In this document: positions 1-5,899 of the stretch, in pieces
Layout: every line of letters begins with the position of its first letter
Position numbering within the stretch: the stretch's first letter is position 1
Origin: Bacillota bacterium
GTDB taxonomy: Bacteria; Bacillota; Clostridia; Lachnospirales; Lachnospiraceae
NCBI GenBank assembly: GCA_023458855.1
Contig: JAEWWQ010000424.1
Span: 1 to 7,728, forward strand
DNA length: 7,728 nucleotides
Direction of reading: 5' to 3'
Program-made: the position numbers and the translations under genes
Notes under the pieces: model-generated
The model's input: only the letters and a program-made list of their open reading frames with translations
The model's database searches: none
Told to the model about the DNA's origin: nothing

Positions 1-234
1 TATGTAGATACCGAAAAAGAATTAATAGAAAAATACGAGCCGGATCTGTTAGGCGGAATTCTCACCATATGGGGCAAGGGGAAAAAAGTAAGTTTGCAGG
101 ACTGGAAAGAAAATGAATTATATAAGCAGCAGGAGATGATCCTTAAAGATGTGGAATTCCGGGCAGTTCCCTATTGCAACTGGGGTAATCGTAAGACAGG
201 CGAGATGATTGTATGGTTAAAAGAAAAAATTTAA
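1..234 (+). CDS. GH127-family beta-L-arabinofuranosidase (DUF1680), C-terminal 77 residues only
   Basis: The gene enters from the left edge in frame 1 and ends at TAA 232-234, so only the last 77 codons are visible. The tail reads FRAVPYCNWGNR then GEMIVWLKEKI. This matches the conserved end of GH127/DUF1680 proteins, whose usual form is A(I/V)PYYAWxNRGxGEMxVW. GH127 enzymes of the HypBA1 type release L-arabinose from beta-L-arabinofuranosyl linkages, as in beta-arabino-oligosaccharides of plant hydroxyproline-rich glycoproteins. The catalytic cysteine/glutamate region lies upstream of the window and cannot be checked. The following ABC importer and GH51 enzyme support an arabinose-related role. 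Seen: the C-terminal motif and stop. Known: the family's activity. Inferred: the substrate. The related family GH146 has a similar fold and cannot be excluded from the tail alone. Confidence 0.75.
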   Translation, partial: YVDTEKELIEKYEPDLLGGILTIWGKGKKVSLQDWKENELYKQQEMILKDVEFRAVPYCNWGNRKTGEMIVWLKEKI

Positions 235-244
235 ATTGTATCAG

Positions 245-264
245 AAACAGGGAATCCTGTTTTT
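245..264 (+). terminator. Small terminator-like hairpin after the GH127 gene
   Basis: AAACAGG (245-251) and CCTGTTT (256-262) form a perfect 7-bp stem with a GAAT tetraloop, and the T-run continues to 264. This has the shape of a short rho-independent terminator 10 bases after the GH127 stop. Only 37 bases separate it from the next start codon, and I see no convincing promoter in that gap. It may therefore be a partial terminator or an mRNA end-protecting hairpin inside a longer operon. Confidence 0.55.
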
Positions 265-301
265 ATGATAAAGCAAAAAATGTAAAATGGAGGGCTACAA
301 A

Positions 302-1693
302 ATGAAAAAGAAAGTATTGGCAACATTATTAAGTGTTGCGATGGTTGCATCCATGTTAGTCGGATGCGGAAACAGTTCAACCACAGATACGGCTGCCACA
401 GACGCTGCTACAACAGAAGCTTCAGGAGAAATAAACGGTGCTGGCACAACAGAAATGAAAGTAGAAGGTGATGATGTTACGACATTAAATGTATGGACAT
501 TTATTGAACTGCATCAGAAGTTCTACACAGATATGGCAGAAAAATGGAACGAAGAGCACCCGGATAAAAAAGTTAAGTTAGTATTAAGTAATATGCAATA
601 TGATGATATGCATAATAAACTTTCCCTGGCTCTTGAATCAGGTGAAGGTGCTCCGGATATTGTTGATATCGAACTTGGTAAGTTTCCTTCCTTCATGGTA
701 GGGGATATCGGATTAAGAGATTTGACAGATGTTATAGCACCATACAAGGAAAATATCGTACAATCAAGACTTGACATCTATTCAAAAGATGGTAAGACTT
801 ATGGACTTCCTACTCACGTAGGTGCAACCGTTGCATTTTATAATACGGAATTATTAGAGGCAGCAGGAATCAACTATGAAGACATAAAGACATGGGATGA
901 TTTTAAGGCAGCAGGTGTAAAGTATTTTGAAGCAACAGGTAAATCTTTTGCAACAGTTGAGACAACCGCACAGTGGATGATTAACTTAATGCTTGCACAA
1001 AAAGGCGGAAATTATCTGGATGCAGATGGCAATCTTGCAGTAAATAATGATAAGATGGTTGAAGTACTGGAATACATCAAGGGAATGCAGGACACAGGTG
1101 CATTCAGCGTAGTTCCTGGCGGACAGCCTGACAATGAAGAAGCTTATCCGGCTTATAATTCAGGGGATTATGCAGTACAGATCATGCCTTTCTGGCAAAC
1201 ATCACGTTTCGTAAATTATATGACAGATTTAAAGGGTAAAGTAGCAATTGCTCCAACACCTGTCTGGGATACCACAGATGGAGAATATGCTTCTATCGGT
1301 GGCGGCGGAACAGGAACAGCAATTGTAGCTTCCAGTCCGAATGCTGATCTTGCAGCAGAAGTTATGGCATATATCAAACTGTCTGAAACATCAAATGAAG
1401 AAGTTTGGAATGTATTAGGATTTGATCCTGTAAATAAAGAAGTTTGGAGTAAAACAGAATTAACAGAAAATCCGGACAATCAATTTGTTCAATACTTTAA
1501 GAATCCACCATTTGATTCCTTAAATGCAATTAAAGATAACATTGGTGCTCTTGAGTGCTTAACAGATGAAAAATGGCCTTCTATTAATAACGAGTTCTGT
1601 AATGTAACTCTGAATAATATTTTTGAAAATGGAATGGATGTAAAAGAAGCATTAGATGAGTCACAGGCAACATTAGAAAATGAGTTCCAATAA
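302..1693 (+). CDS. ABC transporter sugar-binding lipoprotein (SBP family 1, AraN-like)
   Basis: Extracellular solute-binding lipoprotein that would capture an oligosaccharide and hand it to the two permeases that follow. I chose ATG 302 (463 aa) over the in-frame ATG 287. GGAGGG at 289-294 sits 7 bases before 302, and the protein then begins with a textbook signal peptide. That peptide is MKKK, a hydrophobic stretch, then the lipobox LVGC with Cys22 as the predicted lipidated residue. A Ser/Thr/Ala-rich linker (about 23-50) follows, then a family 1 binding fold starting near NVWTF. APDIVDIELG and the aromatic-rich, glycine-rich middle are typical of CUT1 binding proteins. The position between GH127 and GH51 genes suggests arabino-oligosaccharides, as for Bacillus AraN; the ligand is inferred. 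A stem-loop after the gene may raise its mRNA level relative to the permeases. Confidence 0.9.
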   Translation: MKKKVLATLLSVAMVASMLVGCGNSSTTDTAATDAATTEASGEINGAGTTEMKVEGDDVTTLNVWTFIELHQKFYTDMAEKWNEEHPDKKVKLVLSNMQYDDMHNKLSLALESGEGAPDIVDIELGKFPSFMVGDIGLRDLTDVIAPYKENIVQSRLDIYSKDGKTYGLPTHVGATVAFYNTELLEAAGINYEDIKTWDDFKAAGVKYFEATGKSFATVETTAQWMINLMLAQKGGNYLDADGNLAVNNDKMVEVLEYIKGMQDTGAFSVVPGGQPDNEEAYPAYNSGDYAVQIMPFWQTSRFVNYMTDLKGKVAIAPTPVWDTTDGEYASIGGGGTGTAIVASSPNADLAAEVMAYIKLSETSNEEVWNVLGFDPVNKEVWSKTELTENPDNQFVQYFKNPPFDSLNAIKDNIGALECLTDEKWPSINNEFCNVTLNNIFENGMDVKEALDESQATLENEFQ

Positions 1694-1700
1694 AAAAGTA

Positions 1701-1712
1701 ATCTAATTAGAT
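1701..1712. repeat. 12-bp perfect palindrome in the binding protein-permease gap
   Basis: ATCTAATTAGAT is a perfect 12-base palindrome 7 bases after the binding-protein stop. It could be a protein-binding half-site pair, but it is AT-only apart from one G and one C and could arise by chance in such sequence. No known arabinose-regulator (AraR) operator sequence is recognised here. Confidence 0.25.
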
Positions 1713-1730
1713 AACACAGTATTCTATAAA

Positions 1731-1764
1731 GTGAGATGTGGGCAGGATACTACCTGCATCTCAC
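1731..1764 (+). promoter_or_regulatory. Intercistronic stem-loop between binding-protein and permease genes
   Basis: GTGAGAT (1731-1737) pairs with ATCTCAC (1758-1764), and GCAGG (1742-1746) pairs with CCTGC (1753-1757). The loop is ATACTA and a four-base bulge (1738-1741) lies on the 5' side. The total is 12 bp, including a G/C-rich inner stem. It is followed by a weakly T-rich stretch rather than a strong T-run. Hairpins after binding-protein genes are a known way to stabilise the upstream message or attenuate transcription into the permease genes; that role is inferred here. It ends 12 bases before the permease ribosome binding site. Confidence 0.6.
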
Positions 1765-1793
1765 TATTTATTCCTGAAAGGAGTATGAATGAA

Positions 1794-2681
1794 ATGTTTA
1801 AAAAAGTTTTTTACTCGCAGAAAATAGCTCCTTACGTATTTGTCTTGCCTTTTGTAATTACAGTGCTTTTGTTTTGGATCGCACCAATTAGTAATGGTGT
1901 ATTACTTAGTTTTCAAGATGTGTTAAAAAATGAATGGGTCGGAACAAAAAATTATTCAAGACTCATGAATGATAAGATTTTTTTAAAAGCAATTTTTAAC
2001 AGCACGAAGTATATGGTAGGTACACTGGTTCTGTTAATTCCGTTTCCGATGCTTTTTGCCAGTTTATTAAATAGCAAACTGATGAAAAAACCGGGAATAT
2101 TTAAATCTATTTATTTTATTCCGGCATTGACCTCTGTAGTAGTTGCCGGTACTATTTTTCGACTAATGTTTGGTGAGGCAGATAGTTCCCTGGCAAATCA
2201 ATTGTTAGGGATGTTAGGAAAATCACCAATTAAATGGCTCAAAGGAGTCAATACAAGCTATTTTGCAATGTTGTTGTTAGCCTGCTGGAGATGGACAGGA
2301 GTTAATATCCTATACTTCCTGGCAGGATTACAGAGTATACCAACTGAATTGTATGAGGCAGCATCTATTGACGGTGCAAGCAAGTGGCAGCAATTTAAAA
2401 AGATTTCTTTTCCACTTGTAAAACCAACAACAGTTTATGTTTTGACGATCAGTATTTATGCGGGATTGTCAATGTTCCTCGAAAGCTATATGATATTCAA
2501 AGGGAATAATTCTCCAAATAATATTGGACTTACCATTATCGGATATCTGTATCGCCAGGGAATTGAAAAGAGAGCAATGGGCTATGCATGCGCAGTAGGT
2601 ATTATCTTGTTAGTCATTGTTATGACTGTTAATCTGGTTCAGCTGAAATTAACAGGAACCTTCGATAAGGAGGAAAAATAA
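1794..2681 (+). CDS. ABC sugar transporter permease, MalF/UgpA/AraP type (CUT1)
   Basis: Inner-membrane permease of a carbohydrate importer, 295 aa from ATG 1794. GAAAGGAG (1776-1783) lies 10 bases before this ATG. The other in-frame ATG at 1785 would leave only one base of spacing, and the most upstream start (1731) would run through the stem-loop. Six hydrophobic segments are visible, at about residues 12-35, 70-93, 104-125, 155-178, 210-232 and 261-285. The ATPase-coupling EAA loop is clear: EAASIDGA at 188-195, followed by FPLVKP. The length and six-TM layout fit the AraP/UgpA group, which lacks MalF's large extra domain. It should pair with the next permease as a heterodimer. No ATPase gene accompanies it, as is usual for Firmicute oligosaccharide importers that use a shared MsmX-like ATPase. 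Confidence 0.92.
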   Translation: MFKKVFYSQKIAPYVFVLPFVITVLLFWIAPISNGVLLSFQDVLKNEWVGTKNYSRLMNDKIFLKAIFNSTKYMVGTLVLLIPFPMLFASLLNSKLMKKPGIFKSIYFIPALTSVVVAGTIFRLMFGEADSSLANQLLGMLGKSPIKWLKGVNTSYFAMLLLACWRWTGVNILYFLAGLQSIPTELYEAASIDGASKWQQFKKISFPLVKPTTVYVLTISIYAGLSMFLESYMIFKGNNSPNNIGLTIIGYLYRQGIEKRAMGYACAVGIILLVIVMTVNLVQLKLTGTFDKEEK

Positions 2682-2682
2682 T

Positions 2683-3528
2683 ATGAAGTCAAGAAAGATG
2701 AAAGATAGAATATCGACCATAGCAATGTTGATTTTCTTTACCTGCCTCGCTATTTTAGTTATTCTTCCTATCTATGCCTTGTTTATTGCAAGTTTTAAAC
2801 CGGGTGGAGATTTATTACAATATGGATTGAATCTGGAACTTAATATTCCGAGAATGAGTCTGGATAATTACAAATTACTGTTTGCGGGACAACATGATTA
2901 CTGGATATGGTTTTTTAACAGTGTTTTACTAACGGTTATTACTGTTCTTGGCACATTAGCAGTCAGTGCTTTTGTAGGATATGGATTTGCAGCATATGAA
3001 TTTAAAGGAAGGAATTTTCTGTTTATTATTGTCCTGATCATTCTTTCCATACCGTTGGAGGTAGTTATGCTTCCGCTTTATAAGCAGATGTCAACATGGA
3101 AAATGATGGATAGTTATGGGGCAATTATATTGCCATTCTTAGCGCATGCTTCCACCATCTTCTTCTTCAGACAATATCTGCTTGGAATTCCGAAGTCATT
3201 ACTGGAAGCAGGAAGAATTGATGGGGCAACAGAGTATGGAATCTTTTTCCGCCTGGTAATTCCTATTATGAAACCAGCTTTTGCAGCAATGGCAATATTG
3301 AATGGTATGAATGCGTGGAACAATTATCTATGGCCGTTGCTGGTTATCAGAAGTGCGAATAAATACACTCTGACATTAGGATTGAACACATTAATTAATC
3401 CTTATGGTGATAACTACAGTCTGCTGATTGTTGGTTCATTTTTCTCAATTATTCCGATATTTATACTTTTTATCTGCTTCCAGAAGTATTTTATTGAAGG
3501 TATGACGGCAGGCGCTGTAAAAGGTTAA
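2683..3528 (+). CDS. ABC sugar transporter permease, MalG/UgpE/AraQ type (CUT1)
   Basis: Second membrane permease of the importer, 281 aa. The start is one base after the upstream permease's stop, with AAGGAGG at 2667-2673 inside the end of that gene, so the two are almost certainly translationally coupled. About six hydrophobic segments are visible, the first at 11-36 (ending in the typical PIYALFIASFKP) and the last near 244-268. The EAA loop reads EAGRIDGA at 175-182 followed by IPIMKP. MNAWNNYLWPL is characteristic of MalG-type subunits, as is the short C-terminal end KYFIEGMTAGAVKG. CUT1 permeases resemble one another, so the arabino-oligosaccharide substrate rests on the flanking arabinofuranosidase genes, not on this sequence. 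Confidence 0.93.
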   Translation: MKSRKMKDRISTIAMLIFFTCLAILVILPIYALFIASFKPGGDLLQYGLNLELNIPRMSLDNYKLLFAGQHDYWIWFFNSVLLTVITVLGTLAVSAFVGYGFAAYEFKGRNFLFIIVLIILSIPLEVVMLPLYKQMSTWKMMDSYGAIILPFLAHASTIFFFRQYLLGIPKSLLEAGRIDGATEYGIFFRLVIPIMKPAFAAMAILNGMNAWNNYLWPLLVIRSANKYTLTLGLNTLINPYGDNYSLLIVGSFFSIIPIFILFICFQKYFIEGMTAGAVKG

Positions 3529-3554
3529 AAGACTAAAAAACTAGGAGGACTAAA

Positions 3555-5072
3555 ATGTCTAAAAAATATGCAAAATTAATCGTAGATAAAGATTTTGAGA
3601 TATCTGAAATTGATAAAAGAATTTATGGTTCTTTTATTGAACATCTGGGAAGAGCAGTATATGAAGGAATCTATCAGCCGGAACATATAACTGCAAATAA
3701 AGATGGATTCCGTGAAGATGTACTGGATCTGGTACGTGAGCTTCGTGTACCGATCGTTCGTTACCCTGGCGGAAACTTTGTATCCAATTATTTTTGGGAG
3801 GATGGTGTTGGTCCTGCCGCAGACAGACCGGCACGTCTGGAATTGGCGTGGAGAAGTCTCGAAACAAATGAAGTGGGCTTAAATGAATTTGCAAAATGGG
3901 CAAAAGCAGCAAATACTGATATCATGATGGCAGTAAACCTTGGAACAAGAGGTGTTGCAGATGCCTGCAATTTATTAGAGTATTGTAATCATTCCTCCAG
4001 TACAAAGTACAGTGATCTCAGGATTAAACACGGGGTGAAAGAACCACATAATATTAAGACATGGTGTCTCGGTAATGAAATGGATGGACCGTGGCAGCTT
4101 GGTTCCAAACGTATGGAGGAATATGGACGTATTGCCTATGAGACAGCTAAAGCAATGAAGTTAATCGATCCGACGATTGAGTTAGTCTCATGCGGCAGCT
4201 CAAGTTCACAAATGGAGACATTTCCACAATGGGAAGCAACGACACTGGAACATACGTATGACCATGTGGATTATATCTCTCTTCATCAATATTTTGGGAA
4301 CAGAGATAACGATAGCGCAAATTTCCTGGCACAATCTATGGAAATGGATCGCTTCATTAAGACAGTCATCTCTACCTGTGACTTTGTAAAAGCAAAAAAA
4401 CGCGGTAAAAAAGACATTAATCTAAGCTTTGATGAGTGGAATGTGTGGTTCCATTCAAATGAAGAAGACGATGATATTATGAAAAACAGACCATGGCAGA
4501 AAGCACCGCATCTGTTGGAAGATAGGTATAACTTTGAGGATGCTTTGTTAGTGGGACTCATGCTGATTACTTTTATGAAGCATGCAGACCGTGTTAAGAT
4601 GGCGTGTCTTGCTCAACTGGTCAATGTAATTGCACCGATTATGACAGAAACAGATGGTTGTGCATGGAAACAGACTATTTTTTATCCATATATGCATGCA
4701 TCCATGTACGGACGCGGAATTGCATTGCAGCCGGTACTATCATCAAGTAAGCATGACACGAAAGACTTCGCAGATGTGGAAGATGTCGATGCAGTTGCAG
4801 TGTACAACAAAGAGAATGATGAAGTAACCATTTTTGCTGTAAACAGAGACTTGGAAGATGACATTAAATTAGAATGCAATGTGAAGAGTTTCGAAGGATA
4901 TCAATTAGTAGAACACATTGTCTTGAAAGAAGATAACCTGAAAGAAACCAATAGCGCAGCAAAACAATCGGTAGCACCGGTAACAGGTAATGATTCAGTT
5001 CTTGATGATGGTATACTGACAACAATGTTACACAAAGCTTCCTGGAATGTAATCCGATTAGCACGTAAATAA
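3555..5072 (+). CDS. abfA: GH51 alpha-L-arabinofuranosidase, intracellular
   Basis: Retaining exo-enzyme that removes terminal alpha-L-arabinofuranosyl residues from arabino- and arabinoxylo-oligosaccharides. It has 505 aa, the usual GH51 length, and no signal peptide, so it should act in the cytoplasm on imported sugars. AGGAGG (3543-3548) stands 6 bases before the ATG. The (beta/alpha)8 barrel motifs are intact: SFIEHLGR (Glu29), RYPGGNFVSNYFWEDGVGP (from Arg69), WCLGNEMDGPW with predicted acid/base Glu175, HQYFGN (Tyr246), and FDEWNVW with predicted nucleophile Glu294. By my recollection these positions coincide with those of the characterised Geobacillus enzyme. The C-terminal beta-sandwich ends with the typical LHKASWNVIRLARK. 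The gene lies 26 bases after the second permease, so it is very likely in the same operon. No frameshift or missing catalytic residue was seen. Confidence 0.96.
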   Translation: MSKKYAKLIVDKDFEISEIDKRIYGSFIEHLGRAVYEGIYQPEHITANKDGFREDVLDLVRELRVPIVRYPGGNFVSNYFWEDGVGPAADRPARLELAWRSLETNEVGLNEFAKWAKAANTDIMMAVNLGTRGVADACNLLEYCNHSSSTKYSDLRIKHGVKEPHNIKTWCLGNEMDGPWQLGSKRMEEYGRIAYETAKAMKLIDPTIELVSCGSSSSQMETFPQWEATTLEHTYDHVDYISLHQYFGNRDNDSANFLAQSMEMDRFIKTVISTCDFVKAKKRGKKDINLSFDEWNVWFHSNEEDDDIMKNRPWQKAPHLLEDRYNFEDALLVGLMLITFMKHADRVKMACLAQLVNVIAPIMTETDGCAWKQTIFYPYMHASMYGRGIALQPVLSSSKHDTKDFADVEDVDAVAVYNKENDEVTIFAVNRDLEDDIKLECNVKSFEGYQLVEHIVLKEDNLKETNSAAKQSVAPVTGNDSVLDDGILTTMLHKASWNVIRLARK

Positions 5073-5091
5073 AAATAACAACATTTTGAAC

Positions 5092-5120
5092 GCATACAAA
5101 CCTCTGATTTACAAATAATA
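5092..5120 (+). promoter_or_regulatory. Candidate sigma-G-type promoter for spoVT
   Basis: GCATA (5092-5096) fits the -35 element of forespore sigma G (GHATR). After 17 bases, AATAATA (5114-5120) matches the -10 element (CATNHTA) except at the first base. spoVT is sigma-G-controlled in Bacillus subtilis, which makes this placement meaningful. The predicted start, about seven bases on, falls near 5127 in the loop of the large hairpin. A weaker sigma-A alternative is TTGAAC (5086-5091) with TACAAA (5110-5115). Confidence 0.45.
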
Positions 5121-5162
5121 GTATCAAAGACAAAAAATACTATTATTGTAAATTGGAGGTTT
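5098..5162 (+). repeat. 26-bp imperfect inverted repeat covering the spoVT ribosome binding site; possible abfA terminator
   Basis: The left arm 5098-5124 pairs with 5137-5162 around a 12-base A-rich loop (5125-5136). The stem has 26 pairs, two of them G-U wobbles (5105-5106 with 5154-5155), and one bulged A (5113). The right arm contains the spoVT Shine-Dalgarno GGAGG (5155-5159), which pairs with the left-arm bases TCTCC-like complement at 5101-5105. TTTTT at 5160-5164 follows the G-rich foot, so the same structure could also end transcripts coming from abfA, for which no other terminator is visible. As DNA, the repeat is also a plausible operator for autoregulation by the dimeric SpoVT. 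The pairing is read directly from sequence; the functions are inferred. Confidence 0.8.
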
Positions 5163-5168
5163 TTAATT

Positions 5169-5714
5169 ATGAAAGCAACGGGAATTGTAAGACGAATAGA
5201 TGATCTGGGACGTGTGGTAATACCAAAGGAAATCAGAAGGACATTAAGGATAAGGGAAAGCGACCCACTGGAAATATTTACCGATCGTGAAGGAGAGATC
5301 ATACTGAAAAAGTATTCGCCGATTGGAGAAATCACTCCATTTGCCAAGCAATATGCAGAAAGTCTTGCTCAGGTGACAGGACATACTGCATTGATTGCGG
5401 ACAGGGATCAGTTCATTGCAGTGGCAGGTGGTTTTAAAGACTTGGCAGGAAAATCAATCAGTAAGGAACTGGAAGAAAAGCTTAGTAACAGAGAGGTGGT
5501 CCTTGCGGTCAAGGGAGAAAAGCAGTTTATTCCGATTGCAGAAGGACATGCAGGAGAATATGCGCAGGAGGCAATTGCACCGATAATCTGTGAAGGGGAC
5601 ATCATAGGAGCCGTTGTTTTGCTGGGAAATGAAGAGAAAGAAAAAATGGGTAATGTAGAGCAGAAATTAATTCTGGCTGCTGCCGGATTTCTTGGAAGGC
5701 AGATGGAACAATAA
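5169..5714 (+). CDS. spoVT: Stage V sporulation protein T, AbrB/SpoVT-family regulator
   Basis: DNA-binding regulator of late, forespore-specific sporulation genes, which in Bacillus subtilis fine-tunes the sigma-G regulon and represses its own gene. It has 181 aa, close to the B. subtilis protein (about 178). Residues 1 to about 50 form the AbrB-type swapped-hairpin DNA-binding domain, with GIVRRIDDLGRVVIPKEIRR and LEIFTDREGEIILKKY nearly as in known SpoVT. Residues from about 56 to the end form the GAF-like tetramerisation domain, which distinguishes SpoVT from the short AbrB and Abh proteins. ATG 5169 has GGAGG (5155-5159) 9 bases upstream; an alternative start is not needed. The gene seems to be its own transcription unit, with a candidate promoter and hairpin before it and a terminator after it. 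Its presence indicates that the organism, or its recent ancestors, formed spores. Confidence 0.96.
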   Translation: MKATGIVRRIDDLGRVVIPKEIRRTLRIRESDPLEIFTDREGEIILKKYSPIGEITPFAKQYAESLAQVTGHTALIADRDQFIAVAGGFKDLAGKSISKELEEKLSNREVVLAVKGEKQFIPIAEGHAGEYAQEAIAPIICEGDIIGAVVLLGNEEKEKMGNVEQKLILAAAGFLGRQMEQ

Positions 5715-5732
5715 ATAGATAAATTTCACTGG

Positions 5733-5781
5733 AAGAACTCGCAATCTGTCGTACTTTTCAGATTGTGGGTTCTTACATTTT
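5733..5781 (+). terminator. Rho-independent terminator of spoVT
   Basis: AAGAACTCGCAATCTG (5733-5748) pairs with 5759-5774 to give a 16-bp stem with two G-U pairs and a 10-base loop. A T-rich tail follows (TTCTTACATTTT, 5770-5781), interrupted by ACA. It lies 18 bases after the spoVT stop. The T-run is imperfect, so some read-through is possible. Confidence 0.75.
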
Positions 5782-5791
5782 GTGCTAAAAT
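5763..5791 (+). promoter_or_regulatory. Candidate sigma-A promoter (extended -10) for the diguanylate cyclase
   Basis: TGC directly followed by TAAAAT (-10 at 5786-5791) forms an extended -10 element. TTGTGG (5763-5768), 17 bases upstream, is a partial -35. The -35 lies inside the right arm of the spoVT terminator. A start near 5798 would give a leader of about 100 bases before the ATG at 5900. Confidence 0.45.
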
Positions 5792-5814
5792 ATGTGACAT
5801 GTATCTATTAGGAA

Positions 5815-5874
5815 GTGTGAGAAGAAATTCTAAGATGTGAAAGAACCAAATCTAAGAATCACTAAATCTCACAC
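5815..5874 (+). promoter_or_regulatory. Two-part leader hairpin upstream of the diguanylate cyclase gene
   Basis: GTGTGAGA (5815-5822) pairs perfectly with TCTCACAC (5867-5874). Inside, after an asymmetric internal loop, ATTCT (5827-5831) pairs with AGAAT (5855-5859). After one A-A mismatch, AGAT (5833-5836) pairs with ATCT (5850-5853). No T-run follows, so it is not an obvious terminator, and I do not recognise a c-di-GMP riboswitch or any other known riboswitch core. It could stabilise the message or regulate translation. Confidence 0.45.
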
Positions 5875-5899
5875 AGGAAGAAGCCGCAGAAAGGAAACT

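Noticed and set aside
287..301. Upstream ATG 287 for the binding protein
   Set aside because: The ribosome binding site GGAGGG overlaps this ATG and is correctly spaced for ATG 302, which gives a standard lipoprotein signal peptide.
1731..1793. Longer permease reading starting at 1731
   Set aside because: The extra 21 residues are hydrophilic and cysteine-containing, unlike the family. They coincide with the stem-loop and have no ribosome binding site; GAAAGGAG before 1794 decides the start.
3634..3912. Minus-strand open frames inside abfA (for example 3634-3912, 3788-3970, 4286-4561)
   Set aside because: They are fully within a confident GH51 gene, have low-complexity composition typical of antisense frames, and show no domain signal.
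4901..5347. 148-codon open frame on the minus strand across the end of abfA and the start of spoVT
   Set aside because: It lies antisense to two well-supported genes and crosses the inverted repeat. Its protein has no recognisable family features, and I see no ribosome binding site to favour it.
1731..5874. Similar GTGAGA/TCTCAC arms in the hairpins at 1731-1764 and 5815-5874, considered as a shared regulatory repeat
   Set aside because: Only the six-base core is shared. The loops, spacing and inner stems differ, so chance is the simpler explanation.
5815..5874. Leader hairpin considered as a c-di-GMP riboswitch
   Set aside because: The conserved c-di-GMP-I core and its paired domains are not visible; the element is a simple extended hairpin.
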